From assembly GCF_018343775.1 (NCBI RefSeq), contig NZ_CP074349.1, positions 920,001 through 984,000 on the forward strand: 64,000 bases of DNA. The letters run 5' to 3'. The translations under genes were made by a program, and so were the position numbers. Source of the stretch: Pseudomonas cichorii. GTDB taxonomy: Bacteria; Pseudomonadota; Gammaproteobacteria; Pseudomonadales; Pseudomonadaceae. Shown here in pieces: positions 37,069 through 43,838 of the stretch; the first letter of the stretch is position 1; each line of letters begins with the position of its first letter. The notes beneath the pieces were generated by a model. It worked only from the letters and a program-made list of their open reading frames with translations. It did no database searches and had not been told where the DNA came from.

Positions 37069-37326
37069 TCAGGCGCGTATTTCTGATTCGCCAAGGCGTT
37101 CGGCCAGGCTCTTAACCTCGCCCTCAAGCTGGTATTTGTAGTCGTCAGTCAGATACTGAGCGGCTTCTGCGAGACGTAGAGCATTCTCCGGCCTGTTGTT
37201 TTCCAGCGCCTGAGTGATCGCCCATGCAATCGAGTTCAACCAGGAGATCTGGTAGCTCGCGCATTCCAATTGATCGCAGGCCTCACTGGCGATGCTCTCC
37301 AAGTTCTGGACGGTTTTCTTGCTCAC
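37069..37326 (-). CDS. Small hypothetical protein of the coupled chain (DUF3077-like length)
   Basis: 85 aa from a GTG that overlaps the preceding stop by 4 nt. It is helical: ESIASEACDQLECASYQISWLNSIAWAITQALEN. The pattern of two Cys/Gln-rich helices recalls the 94-aa protein at 38097-38381 (EAEYQLICAMEQTTWLLALARAIQLA), so the two may be distant paralogues. Function unknown; the family comparison with DUF3077 is only by size and character. Confidence 0.6.
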   Translation of the reverse strand: MSKKTVQNLESIASEACDQLECASYQISWLNSIAWAITQALENNRPENALRLAEAAQYLTDDYKYQLEGEVKSLAERLGESEIRA

Positions 37327-37535
37327 ATTGCACCTCCGAGGTCTTGAGCTTCGGTTGCGAGCAGATCGGCCCAAGCCATGGCGGTGTTCTGCATCATTAC
37401 GGCGATCACCTGGGCGAGCAGCGGGGGCGTGCCTGGGCTGGCGATTACGGCAGAGCCAAGCGCCAGCAGGATCAGGATCTCTTTGAGGTCTTGAGCATCG
37501 TCTGTATTGAGGCGAGCGTCTGATTGCTGATTCAT
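37323..37535 (-). CDS. Small hypothetical protein of the coupled chain
   Basis: 70 aa from the ATG at 37535 (MNQQSDARLNTDDAQ), chosen by its 4-nt overlap with the upstream gene. It contains one hydrophobic stretch (LKEILILLALGSAVIASPG) that could be a membrane segment. Function unknown. Confidence 0.6.
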   Translation of the reverse strand: MNQQSDARLNTDDAQDLKEILILLALGSAVIASPGTPPLLAQVIAVMMQNTAMAWADLLATEAQDLGGAM

Positions 37536-37822
37536 TCCGTACCTCCGACATCCGTCGCAGAATGGGCGGCGCCAAGGTTTCGATGTGGCCACAGGAAGTT
37601 TTGGCTACGAAAAGTGATCTTCTCGATCCGGCTTTCAATCTCGACAGCAAGCGGGTTTTTCCATCCGCCCAGGGCCGGTACCACTTGGGCAAACAGGATT
37701 GTCTTTAGCTCTCTGAAAGCAGCCCGGGCTTCATTCATCCGCGCCATATCTTCAGGGCTGACGAATGCATCTGAGAGAATTTCACCCTCTACTGCATGCA
37801 ATAGGGGGGCAAGACGGTTCAT
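37532..37822 (-). CDS. Small hypothetical protein of the coupled chain
   Basis: 96 aa, start and stop both joined to neighbours by 4-nt overlaps. The sequence has an acidic N-terminal helix (PEDMARMNEARAAFRELKTILFAQ) and no family I recognise. Confidence 0.6.
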   Translation of the reverse strand: MNRLAPLLHAVEGEILSDAFVSPEDMARMNEARAAFRELKTILFAQVVPALGGWKNPLAVEIESRIEKITFRSQNFLWPHRNLGAAHSATDVGGTE

Positions 37823-38100
37823 TGCGCACCGCCTTGAATGCTGCCAGCTACAAAGGCTTCGGCCTTGTTGATACGTTCGTGGATCTGATCGCCAACAATG
37901 GCCATGCCTTTGGCGAGCCCTGATATAACAAGCTCTGACATGGGAATGTCCGAATCACCGTCGGCACCGGCCTCCAAAAGCACTGACACGGCTTGAACAA
38001 ACTCCCCTGCATTCCGCATGAATGCGAACGTGTTGGATAGAGCTGCAATGTGGTTTTCGCTTATCGATGCGGAAATCTTGGGCGGCTTGGTTGTGCTCAT
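37819..38100 (-). CDS. Small hypothetical protein of the coupled chain
   Basis: 93 aa with 4-nt overlaps on both sides. Helical; no recognised motif. The pattern NTFAFMRNAGEFVQAVSVLLEA suggests a helical bundle. Confidence 0.6.
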   Translation of the reverse strand: MSTTKPPKISASISENHIAALSNTFAFMRNAGEFVQAVSVLLEAGADGDSDIPMSELVISGLAKGMAIVGDQIHERINKAEAFVAGSIQGGAQ

Positions 38101-38381
38101 GCGCCACCGCCTTGCTCGCTGTCGAGCTTGGTGGGCGCTACTGGCTGGCGCGACAGCTCGCTAAACTCCCGGATCGCTGCCGTGACATTGCCGAAGCAGG
38201 TATCGCTCAAGTAGTTGGACAGCCCAATCAGTCCTTCGCCGATCTCACCACGTCCATGGGTGTGCGCGAGTTGAATAGCGCGAGCCAAGGCAAGCAACCA
38301 GGTCGTCTGTTCCATAGCGCAGATGAGCTGATACTCGGCTTCAGTAGCGCAGTCTTGCAGGGTTTCGATAGGGGTGTTCAT
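38097..38381 (-). CDS. Small hypothetical protein of the coupled chain
   Basis: 94 aa with 4-nt overlaps on both sides. Its EAEYQLICAMEQTTWLLALA resembles the helix in the 85-aa protein at 37069-37326, hinting at duplication within the chain. Function unknown. Confidence 0.6.
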   Translation of the reverse strand: MNTPIETLQDCATEAEYQLICAMEQTTWLLALARAIQLAHTHGRGEIGEGLIGLSNYLSDTCFGNVTAAIREFSELSRQPVAPTKLDSEQGGGA

Positions 38382-38692
38382 TGGGCATCTCCGTTGGCTT
38401 CAAGGGCGCGGGCGATGCTCATGTGATGGCTATAGCGAGACAGCCTTACCGACAGGCTGGAGTCGGAGCTGAGGGCTGCTATTGCCATGGCTTTATGAGC
38501 AGCCGCACGCTTGAAAAGCGTAGAAATGCAGTCAGTGAGCTTTCGGCTGATGGCTTGACCAACATTGCCAGAAAGCGCTGGCTTTGCTGTAGGAGGCGTC
38601 TTGCAGGCTTTTGTTACATGCCTGACAAGGAGTGATGACTGGGGGCGGCAAACAGTGCCGGATTTTTTGGACGGATTGAGGGCGTGTTTCAT
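38378..38692 (-). CDS. Small basic hypothetical protein of the coupled chain
   Basis: 104 aa, basic N-terminus (MKHALNPSKKSG) and a Ser/Arg-rich helix region. It overlaps both neighbours by 4 nt. Unknown function. Confidence 0.55.
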   Translation of the reverse strand: MKHALNPSKKSGTVCRPQSSLLVRHVTKACKTPPTAKPALSGNVGQAISRKLTDCISTLFKRAAAHKAMAIAALSSDSSLSVRLSRYSHHMSIARALEANGDAQ

Positions 38693-39018
38693 GGGTGAGG
38701 CTCCTTGTACTTAGGAACCGCCACGTTCTGCCGCCAAGCAGATAGGGTGGCGGGTTGCGCAGGATTGGCGGACCGGCGTACAAGGAGACCGGCGCACCCA
38801 AGGGTGCTCCTGCGCAACCCGCCATAACACAGGAATGCGGGCACAAAAAAAGCGCCTGCAATCGTAATGGGGGCGCTGTTGCGCCTTGTACAGTTCGGGC
38901 CGCCAAGCCCGTTCGCTGGATTTACAGCGACGGGCAGACAATACCGAGCATCAAGGTTGCTTGCAACCCCCGGTTTTAGGTTTGTGGTTTGAGGGGAGAG
39001 GTGGGCGAGGCTGGTCAT
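38689..39018 (-). CDS. Hypothetical protein; region resembles Ash/Icd-like phage ORFs
   Basis: 109 aa. It starts in the rha stop (ATGA) and ends in the next gene's start (ATGA), which argues that this frame is translated. It contains APITIAGAFFVPAFLCYGG and CAGLLVRRSANPAQPATLS. In an overlapping minus-strand frame the same DNA reads MAGCAGAPLGAPVSLYAG, a string typical of the Ash/Icd-like family of P4-type elements. So this may be an Ash-like locus in which one of two frames is used, or both. Function is not established. Confidence 0.5.
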   Translation of the reverse strand: MTSLAHLSPQTTNLKPGVASNLDARYCLPVAVNPANGLGGPNCTRRNSAPITIAGAFFVPAFLCYGGLRRSTLGCAGLLVRRSANPAQPATLSAWRQNVAVPKYKEPHP

Positions 39019-39704
39019 GCGGCAGCACCTCCCAGCAACAGGGTGCCAGCGGATTCCATGTAGGCCAGCACCGCCGCTTTGGCCTGGCGTCCAGCTTCGC
39101 GATGGTCAGCGCCAGCCTGCAGGGATTGGCGCAGGTGGCGCTGGTAGATTGCCTGGAGCGTGGTCAGGATCAGACGCTGGCCAAGATCCAGTTCGGCGCG
39201 CTGACCGCTCGCAATACCCATGGCGGTATTCAGCGCCTTGTTGGCGTTGATGTGGAAGACGTGCTCTGGCGTGTTGCTGCCAAGATCCTTGGCCCGCTGC
39301 GCCAGCGCGGCAACCTCCTGATGCATGCTGTGGTACAGCGGCAGGTATTGGGCGTCGGTGACGCTGGCCCGGTCGCGGGCTTCGCGGAAGGCTTTCACCA
39401 AGTTGATCTTGAGGGCGCGGACCTTTGCCGTATTGCGGCTGTAGGTCAGCAGCAGGTAACACTGATCCTCGTTGAGCATGGCGAACTGTTCAGGCTGACC
39501 GCGCCCGCTGATTACTCCTGTTTCAAATCGGAGTATTCCAAACTGCTTGAAGTCGCCCGAGTATTTTTTCAGGAGCTGGGTCACGTTGTCGTGCTGATTG
39601 CCCAGTTGCCCGGCCAGCACCCGCGTATCAACACGAGCTTCACCTTTGACCATGCTCAGGGTGATGCTGGCGTTGTCGGTGCTTGTGATGTTCTTGGCAG
39701 TCAT
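39015..39704 (-). CDS. Rha-family phage regulatory protein
   Basis: 229 aa. The Rha domain covers about residues 12-110: VDTRVLAGQLGNQHDNVTQLL, then FGILRFETGV and LNEDQCYLLLTYSRNTAKV. The remainder is helical and element-specific. Rha proteins regulate phage development in some lambdoid phages. It is coupled by 4-nt overlaps to the HTH gene upstream and the next gene. Confidence 0.88.
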   Translation of the reverse strand: MTAKNITSTDNASITLSMVKGEARVDTRVLAGQLGNQHDNVTQLLKKYSGDFKQFGILRFETGVISGRGQPEQFAMLNEDQCYLLLTYSRNTAKVRALKINLVKAFREARDRASVTDAQYLPLYHSMHQEVAALAQRAKDLGSNTPEHVFHINANKALNTAMGIASGQRAELDLGQRLILTTLQAIYQRHLRQSLQAGADHREAGRQAKAAVLAYMESAGTLLLGGAAA

Positions 39705-39997
39705 GCGGCGCTCCTTGGCTCAGCCATCAGCGTGTACATGGCGATCCCGGTGTGCTGACGGCCCCACTCATCTGTGAGGCTGATGCGGTCGGTGTGGATC
39801 TGGTAACCCCGGTTACGCAGGTCGCAGATGCGGGCACCAGGCCGGCAGATGTTCAGCTCTCGCATTGCTGTGAAGGTGTCCATAGGGCCTTGGCGCAGAC
39901 GCTCAATAAACCGTTGGTTCTGGGCGTTGATGGAGGTATTCTTGAGGCCTTCGGATGTATTTGGGCTGGCCTTTGGGTCGGCCTTTTTCTTTTTCAT
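39701..39997 (-). CDS. Small helix-turn-helix protein (HTH_39-like)
   Basis: 98 aa. A Lys-rich N-terminus is followed by RFIERLRQGPMDTFTAMREL and RPGARICDLRNRGYQIHTD, the pattern of small DNA-binding proteins assigned to the HTH_39 group in phages. It probably regulates the operon. Overlaps rha by 4 nt. Confidence 0.78.
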   Translation of the reverse strand: MKKKKADPKASPNTSEGLKNTSINAQNQRFIERLRQGPMDTFTAMRELNICRPGARICDLRNRGYQIHTDRISLTDEWGRQHTGIAMYTLMAEPRSAA

Positions 39998-39999
39998 AC

Positions 40000-40644
40000 C
40001 TACGCCCCCTGCATCACGGTAATGCGTGCGCTCAGTACCTCGCGGCGCTCTGCTGCCGAAACGCCGTCACCCATCATCACTTGATCGATCTTGCGCAGCA
40101 CTTTCAGTTCAGCGGCGCTGACCTCATCCGCGAAGCTAATTGCGACTTCGTGCTGAGCGGCAGGCTTGGCCAAGGTGCTCGGGGACAGGTGCTTTTCCAG
40201 GAAGATGGTCAGGGGAGACTTGCGCTGAAGATGCTGGCGGCTATCCCTCCAGCGGGACCATGGCAGTACCAATTCTTCTCGTATCCACAGACCTGGGCCG
40301 TAGTCGATCTCGCCGCGAATGCCTCCGAGCTCAGCAAGTTTGGCGGGGCGTCCAGTATCACCCTTGACCAGCTCCACCATGCCCATGGCGATCAATTCGC
40401 GCCAGAAGTCGTCCGGCTGAGATGTGACGTTCTCTAGGGCGAGCCACTTCGCAGGAAACTGCTTGCCCATGGCAGCAGCAAGTTGATGTAGCGAGGGCTG
40501 GGTGTCGTTGAGCCTGAAGAAGTCGGAGATAACAAACCGTTGCGACATCGCTTGCAGTACTGAGGTGTTCACCAGGTTGTTGCGTCGAGCCAGGCGGTGC
40601 TGGCCTTCGCTGGTAACAAGAATTCCTTCGTTGATCTTTTTCAT
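40000..40644 (-). CDS. Hypothetical protein, second gene of the element operon
   Basis: 214 aa. The start shares one nucleotide with the alpA stop (TGATG); the stop is 2 nt from the next start. A winged-helix-like middle part (FWRELIAMGMVELVKGDTGRPAKLAEL) suggests a DNA-binding protein, and the C-terminal helix (AELKVLRKIDQVMMGDGVSAAERREVL) could be a dimerisation region. No family name can be given. Confidence 0.75.
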   Translation of the reverse strand: MKKINEGILVTSEGQHRLARRNNLVNTSVLQAMSQRFVISDFFRLNDTQPSLHQLAAAMGKQFPAKWLALENVTSQPDDFWRELIAMGMVELVKGDTGRPAKLAELGGIRGEIDYGPGLWIREELVLPWSRWRDSRQHLQRKSPLTIFLEKHLSPSTLAKPAAQHEVAISFADEVSAAELKVLRKIDQVMMGDGVSAAERREVLSARITVMQGA

Positions 40645-40913
40645 CAGGCAGCCACCTCGCGCAGTGCGATGCGCTGGCGCACCCAGGCTTGAACTTCGGC
40701 GAGGACGAAGCCTACTGGCGCACCTCGGTACTTGCTGTTGCTCAGTGGTACCGGACGGGGGAATGTAGGGTCGTCTTTGAGGCGCTTATAGACGGTAGGG
40801 CGCTTGATGCCGGTAATGGCTGCAAGCTCATCCATACGGATGATTGTAGTTGCAGGGTCGTAGGCGCTGCGTGCGTCGGCGCTGGTGGGTGTTACCTGAG
40901 TGATGCTGCTCAT
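40644..40913 (-). CDS. alpA: AlpA-family phage transcriptional regulator
   Basis: 89 aa. RMDELAAITGIKRPTVYKRL is the AlpA/excisionase-like winged HTH, followed by FPRPVPLSNSKYRGAPVGF and the C-terminal helix VLAEVQAWVRQRI. AlpA-type proteins act as activators or excisionases beside integrases in P4-like elements. First gene of the operon; the promoter should lie in 40914-40992. Confidence 0.9.
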   Translation of the reverse strand: MSSITQVTPTSADARSAYDPATTIIRMDELAAITGIKRPTVYKRLKDDPTFPRPVPLSNSKYRGAPVGFVLAEVQAWVRQRIALREVAA

Positions 40914-40992
40914 ATCTGTTTCCCGATGTGGATGAAGACGGGAGACAGCTTCCTTCAGGCGGGGTAGTGGGATGCAAAGTGGGAGAAGTGGG

Positions 40993-41640
40993 TTATTTTG
41001 GTCTTCGAGCGTAAGCGTCTCGGTTTTCGACGCGGACTATGCCGAGTTTGCTGGCTTCTTTCCATGCGCTGTCGAATGTGGAGTCGGTGAACCTCACAGC
41101 AGTCTGATTCAGACATTTTTCCTTGATTGCGCGTTTCCCTCCATACGGGATCGCCAATGCATCGAATCCAAGCTCCGCACATGTGGAAAGGATTTTTGTG
41201 TTTCGCGTTTGGAGTATTGACTGCGGATTACCGACAGCCGCTCGGAAGTTTTCGGGCAGGCAGCCATAGAGATCTCCCGATACGTCTTTATCGAAAAAAT
41301 CCACCAGCTCTTGAGGCGTGCAGGGGAAGGTAAGATTGGACTTGTTATCTTGCCGCATTTGTTTCTGGCTTTGGGCCTTGGCCAATACCGGCTTAGCTTG
41401 GGATAGAGCTAGCGAGCTGGGTTTTACGTTTTTATCAACTGCATAAGTAGGGCCTGCTGCCTTGATCTGCTCAGCGCTCCAACCATGCTCCTCTGATTTC
41501 TCGTTGGGATGGAAAAAGACACCTGAGCTGTCAACTCGATACGCGCCGAATTGTCCTATTGCTACTTCTGTGAGCTCCAGCCAGTCATCGATATCCAAGT
41601 CATGTTTTTGAGCGAAGGCTGATGCTTGCGTGATATCCAT
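40993..41640 (-). CDS. Unknown protein between integrase and AlpA
   Basis: 215 aa, no recognised domain. It is acidic at the N-terminus (HDLDIDDWLELTEVAIGQFGAY), has a Gln/Ser-rich linker around residues 75-100, and a C-terminal region with RFTDSTFDSAWKEASKLGIVRVENRD. It has its own spacing on both sides (78 bp to alpA, 50 bp to the integrase) instead of the 4-nt overlaps of the operon, so it may be independently transcribed cargo. Confidence 0.75.
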   Translation of the reverse strand: MDITQASAFAQKHDLDIDDWLELTEVAIGQFGAYRVDSSGVFFHPNEKSEEHGWSAEQIKAAGPTYAVDKNVKPSSLALSQAKPVLAKAQSQKQMRQDNKSNLTFPCTPQELVDFFDKDVSGDLYGCLPENFRAAVGNPQSILQTRNTKILSTCAELGFDALAIPYGGKRAIKEKCLNQTAVRFTDSTFDSAWKEASKLGIVRVENRDAYARRPK

Positions 41641-41690
41641 GTATGTGAACTTCCCAAGTTATCTATAAGGCAGCATTTCTGCCCGTCGAC

Positions 41691-42932
41691 TCATGCCGTT
41701 TTACCAAAGTCGCCTTGAATAACCACGCCACCCGCCAGCCCGTCGAGGTAGTCCGCATACCACTGCATCATGGTTGTGCGCTGGTCGAGATACTTCGCTT
41801 TGTTGTAGACGCCGCGTACACCTGGCGCTTTATGGCTGAGCTGCGCCTCGATATGGTCGGCTACGAATCCATGCTCGTTCAGCACGGTGCTGGCGATATG
41901 TCGGAAACCGTGGCCCGTTTGTCGGCCCTCGTAGCCCAAGCGGCGTAGCGCCATCAGGAACACGGTATTGCTGCGTGGCTTGCTCCTATCGCCCCGCCCA
42001 GGGAACAGGAGGGCATAAGCACCGGTCAGTGTGCGTAGCTCTGTCAGCGCTTCGATGGCCTGGCGACTAAGCGGCACCAGATGCTCCCGGCCCTTCTTGC
42101 GACCTTTGCGCTCAACCGGAACGGTCCAGATCCGCTTGTCGAAGTCGAACTCTGACCATTGGGCTTCGCGCAGTTCGCTGGGGCGTACTGAAAACAAACT
42201 AAGCAGATGCAGCCCCAGCTTCACATCGCGGGCATGGGGGTAGGATCGAATGGCGCGGAGCAGGGCGGGCAGCTCCTCGACTGAGACGTGGGCGTAGTTC
42301 TCGGCCTTGCCGGAGGACAGGAACTTGTGAACACCCTCCAGCGGGTTATTCACGGCCCGGCCTGTTACCCGAGCCAGGTCGTACACATCCTTGCAGTAGG
42401 AACGAACCCGGCTCATTTGTTCCAGGATGCCTTGCTTCTCCATGCCGCGCAGCAGCTCCATCCACTCCATAGACAGAATGCCTGTGTACTGGCGTTGGCC
42501 GAACGTAGGGAAGACGTGCCGTTCCAGCGCACCCATGATCCGCTTCGCGGTGCCGGAATCCCAAGAAGTGATGCGGGAGGCATGCCACTCCCTGGCCAAG
42601 ACCTCGAAGGTATCTTGGGCGGCCTCGACCTCAATGGCCTTGCGGGCCTTCTTGGTGGCCATAGGGTTCTTGCCATCGGCCGCATCGGTGCGCAGGTCTG
42701 CAGCTTTCTGCCTGGCCAACGCCCCGCTGACTTCTGGGTAACCACCCAGTCCCAGCCAGGACCATTTTCCGTCCGGCTTTTTGTAACGGAGCTGCCACGA
42801 CTTCTGGCCGTCAGGTTTCACGCGAAAGTACAGGCCGTTGGCGTCGAGCTCTCGGTACTCCTTCAGATCCGGCTCAAGACCCGCCAGAGTCGTATCGGAG
42901 AGCGGGCGGCGCTTGATTTCGGATCGTTTCAC
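41691..42932 (-). CDS. int: Tyrosine-type integrase (P4 family)
   Basis: 413 aa. The N-terminal DUF4102/arm-binding domain (about residues 1-90) contains LYFRVKPDGQKSWQLRYK. The catalytic domain has the first Arg in SVRPSELREAQW, HGFRH, an LSHK His and the nucleophile Tyr in GVRGVYNKAKY. It is oriented toward the element interior and starts 168 bp from the tRNA-Met 3' end, the classical position for an integrase that uses a tRNA attachment site. Confidence 0.96.
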   Translation of the reverse strand: MKRSEIKRRPLSDTTLAGLEPDLKEYRELDANGLYFRVKPDGQKSWQLRYKKPDGKWSWLGLGGYPEVSGALARQKAADLRTDAADGKNPMATKKARKAIEVEAAQDTFEVLAREWHASRITSWDSGTAKRIMGALERHVFPTFGQRQYTGILSMEWMELLRGMEKQGILEQMSRVRSYCKDVYDLARVTGRAVNNPLEGVHKFLSSGKAENYAHVSVEELPALLRAIRSYPHARDVKLGLHLLSLFSVRPSELREAQWSEFDFDKRIWTVPVERKGRKKGREHLVPLSRQAIEALTELRTLTGAYALLFPGRGDRSKPRSNTVFLMALRRLGYEGRQTGHGFRHIASTVLNEHGFVADHIEAQLSHKAPGVRGVYNKAKYLDQRTTMMQWYADYLDGLAGGVVIQGDFGKTA

Positions 42933-42964
42933 GGCTTGTATCCCTTCGGTTCAATTATTTTGAA

Positions 42965-42987
42965 AGGATACACGGGGGGATACACGG
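42965..42987. repeat. Right arm-type repeat of the element
   Basis: AGGATACACGGGGGGATACA with CGG following lies 33 bp upstream of the integrase start and matches 24225-24247 at 20 of 23 bases in the same orientation. Candidate integrase arm site that may also regulate int. Confidence 0.55.
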
Positions 42988-43027
42988 CGGGAAGGTATAG
43001 GGGTGAACAGATATGAACAGCCAGAAA

Positions 43028-43057
43028 CAAGAAAACCCGCACTAGGCGGGCTTCTTG
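43028..43057 (-). terminator. Element-borne terminator for tRNA-Met
   Basis: CCCGC and GCGGG form the stem core, flanked by CAAGAAA and CTTCTTG. 28 of 30 bases are identical to 24113-24142. It lies 43 bp past the tRNA-Met 3' end on the element side, so the element appears to bring its own version of the tRNA terminator. Confidence 0.7.
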
Positions 43058-43096
43058 AGGTTGCTTATAGACATCAGGAGACATCTATAAACAGGT

Positions 43097-43124
43097 ACTT
43101 GGTGGCTACACAGGGACTTGAACC
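43097..43124. repeat. attR: tRNA-Met 3' end used as attachment site
   Basis: ACTTGGTGGCTACACAGGGA plus CTTGAACC covers the CCA end, acceptor strand and T-arm. The direct copy at 24147-24173 is the other junction. Confidence 0.65.
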
Positions 43125-43176
43125 CCGGACCCCAGCATTATGAATGCTATGCTCTAACCAACTGAGCTATGTAGCC
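43100..43176 (-). tRNA. tRNA-Met (CAT, elongator)
   Basis: 77 nt including an encoded CCA. The minus strand begins GGCTACATAGCTCAGTTGG. The anticodon stem TAGCA/TGCTG holds the loop TTCATAA (CAT anticodon), and the 3' end TGTAGCCACCA closes the acceptor stem. The 7-bp acceptor starting with G, and not the mismatched start of initiator tRNA, indicates the elongator. Confidence 0.96.
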
Positions 43177-43822
43177 AAGTGGCGCGCATTATTCGCGTAG
43201 AACGACTATGTGTCAAGCGTCGATATGAAAAATAATTTCGATTGATCAATCGGTTAGCTCGGATCTGCTGCAGCGCCTCTGTTTTCGGGGGCTTTGGAGG
43301 GTACGGCTATTTGTCTTGCGGCCTGGCTAACCTGCTCGCATTCGGTGGCGCGTGTTGGTCGAGAGCGCCTCCTGCCATTCACTTCGACTGTTTCTTCCAG
43401 TGACATGTTACGGGACTCGTTTTTCAGGCCGCTGCGAACGCCGTTTTCGAGCGGCTGATATTCGGTTTTCCGAATGCTGGAAGGTGTTTCTGTCGGTGGG
43501 GCAACTGGCGTTTTTCCTCAAAGGGAACCGCAGGGCCCGTGTTGTCCACGCAGGTCGTCCACTTTATGCGCTTTGGATAAGTTTTCTGCGTCATTTGTGG
43601 GGTTTTTCTGCAAGAAGGCCTGCTTCGGTCCAGATCTTGCTTTGTTCCGCGCAATGCACTGAGCAAGATGCTTTTCGTGCCTTTAAAACATGGACGACTT
43701 CGCGTTTCGGATAAACGAGTAGCGATGGCTATCGTCATTAAATCAATAACATGGCATTTTGCTATTTGGCTTTTTTGAAAAAGGGCATCTGCACGGGTTT
43801 ACCCGGTTTTTGCAGGGTGTCA
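43177..43822. other. Intergenic region without a convincing gene
   Basis: About 650 bp between tRNA-Met and the chemoreceptor. Two overlapping open frames of ~100-120 codons on opposite strands have no ribosome site or family features. It should contain the tRNA-Met promoter (near 43185-43220) and the chemoreceptor promoter (43730-43820). Confidence 0.5.
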
Positions 43823-43838
43823 CAGGGGGATGGCGGAC

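Larger units (their letters stand above)
24147..43124 (-). mobile_element. ~19 kb integrative element (phage satellite or prophage remnant) in tRNA-Met
   Basis: Boundaries: the intact tRNA-Met 3' end at 43097-43124 (ACTTGGTGGCTACACAGGGA and on) and a decayed direct copy at 24147-24173 (ACTTGGTGGTACACAG, then ATTTGAACC). The tyrosine integrase is adjacent to the tRNA, as is typical. Every convincing gene inside is on the minus strand. Modules from right to left: integration; AlpA/Rha regulation; small-gene chain; primase and DUF927 helicase; DUF2335 membrane protein; putative ejection proteins; DUF4224 protein. No terminase, portal, capsid, tail or lysis gene is recognisable. It is therefore not an autonomous prophage. 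Confidence 0.85.

Noticed and set aside
37326..37692. N-terminal extension of the 85-aa gene to 207 codons
   Set aside because: It overlaps two upstream genes that are coupled by 4-nt overlaps, and the extension is Arg/Pro-rich shadow sequence.
43352..43738. Two overlapping frames (plus and minus) between tRNA-Met and the chemoreceptor
   Set aside because: No ribosome sites, no family resemblance, and they overlap each other.
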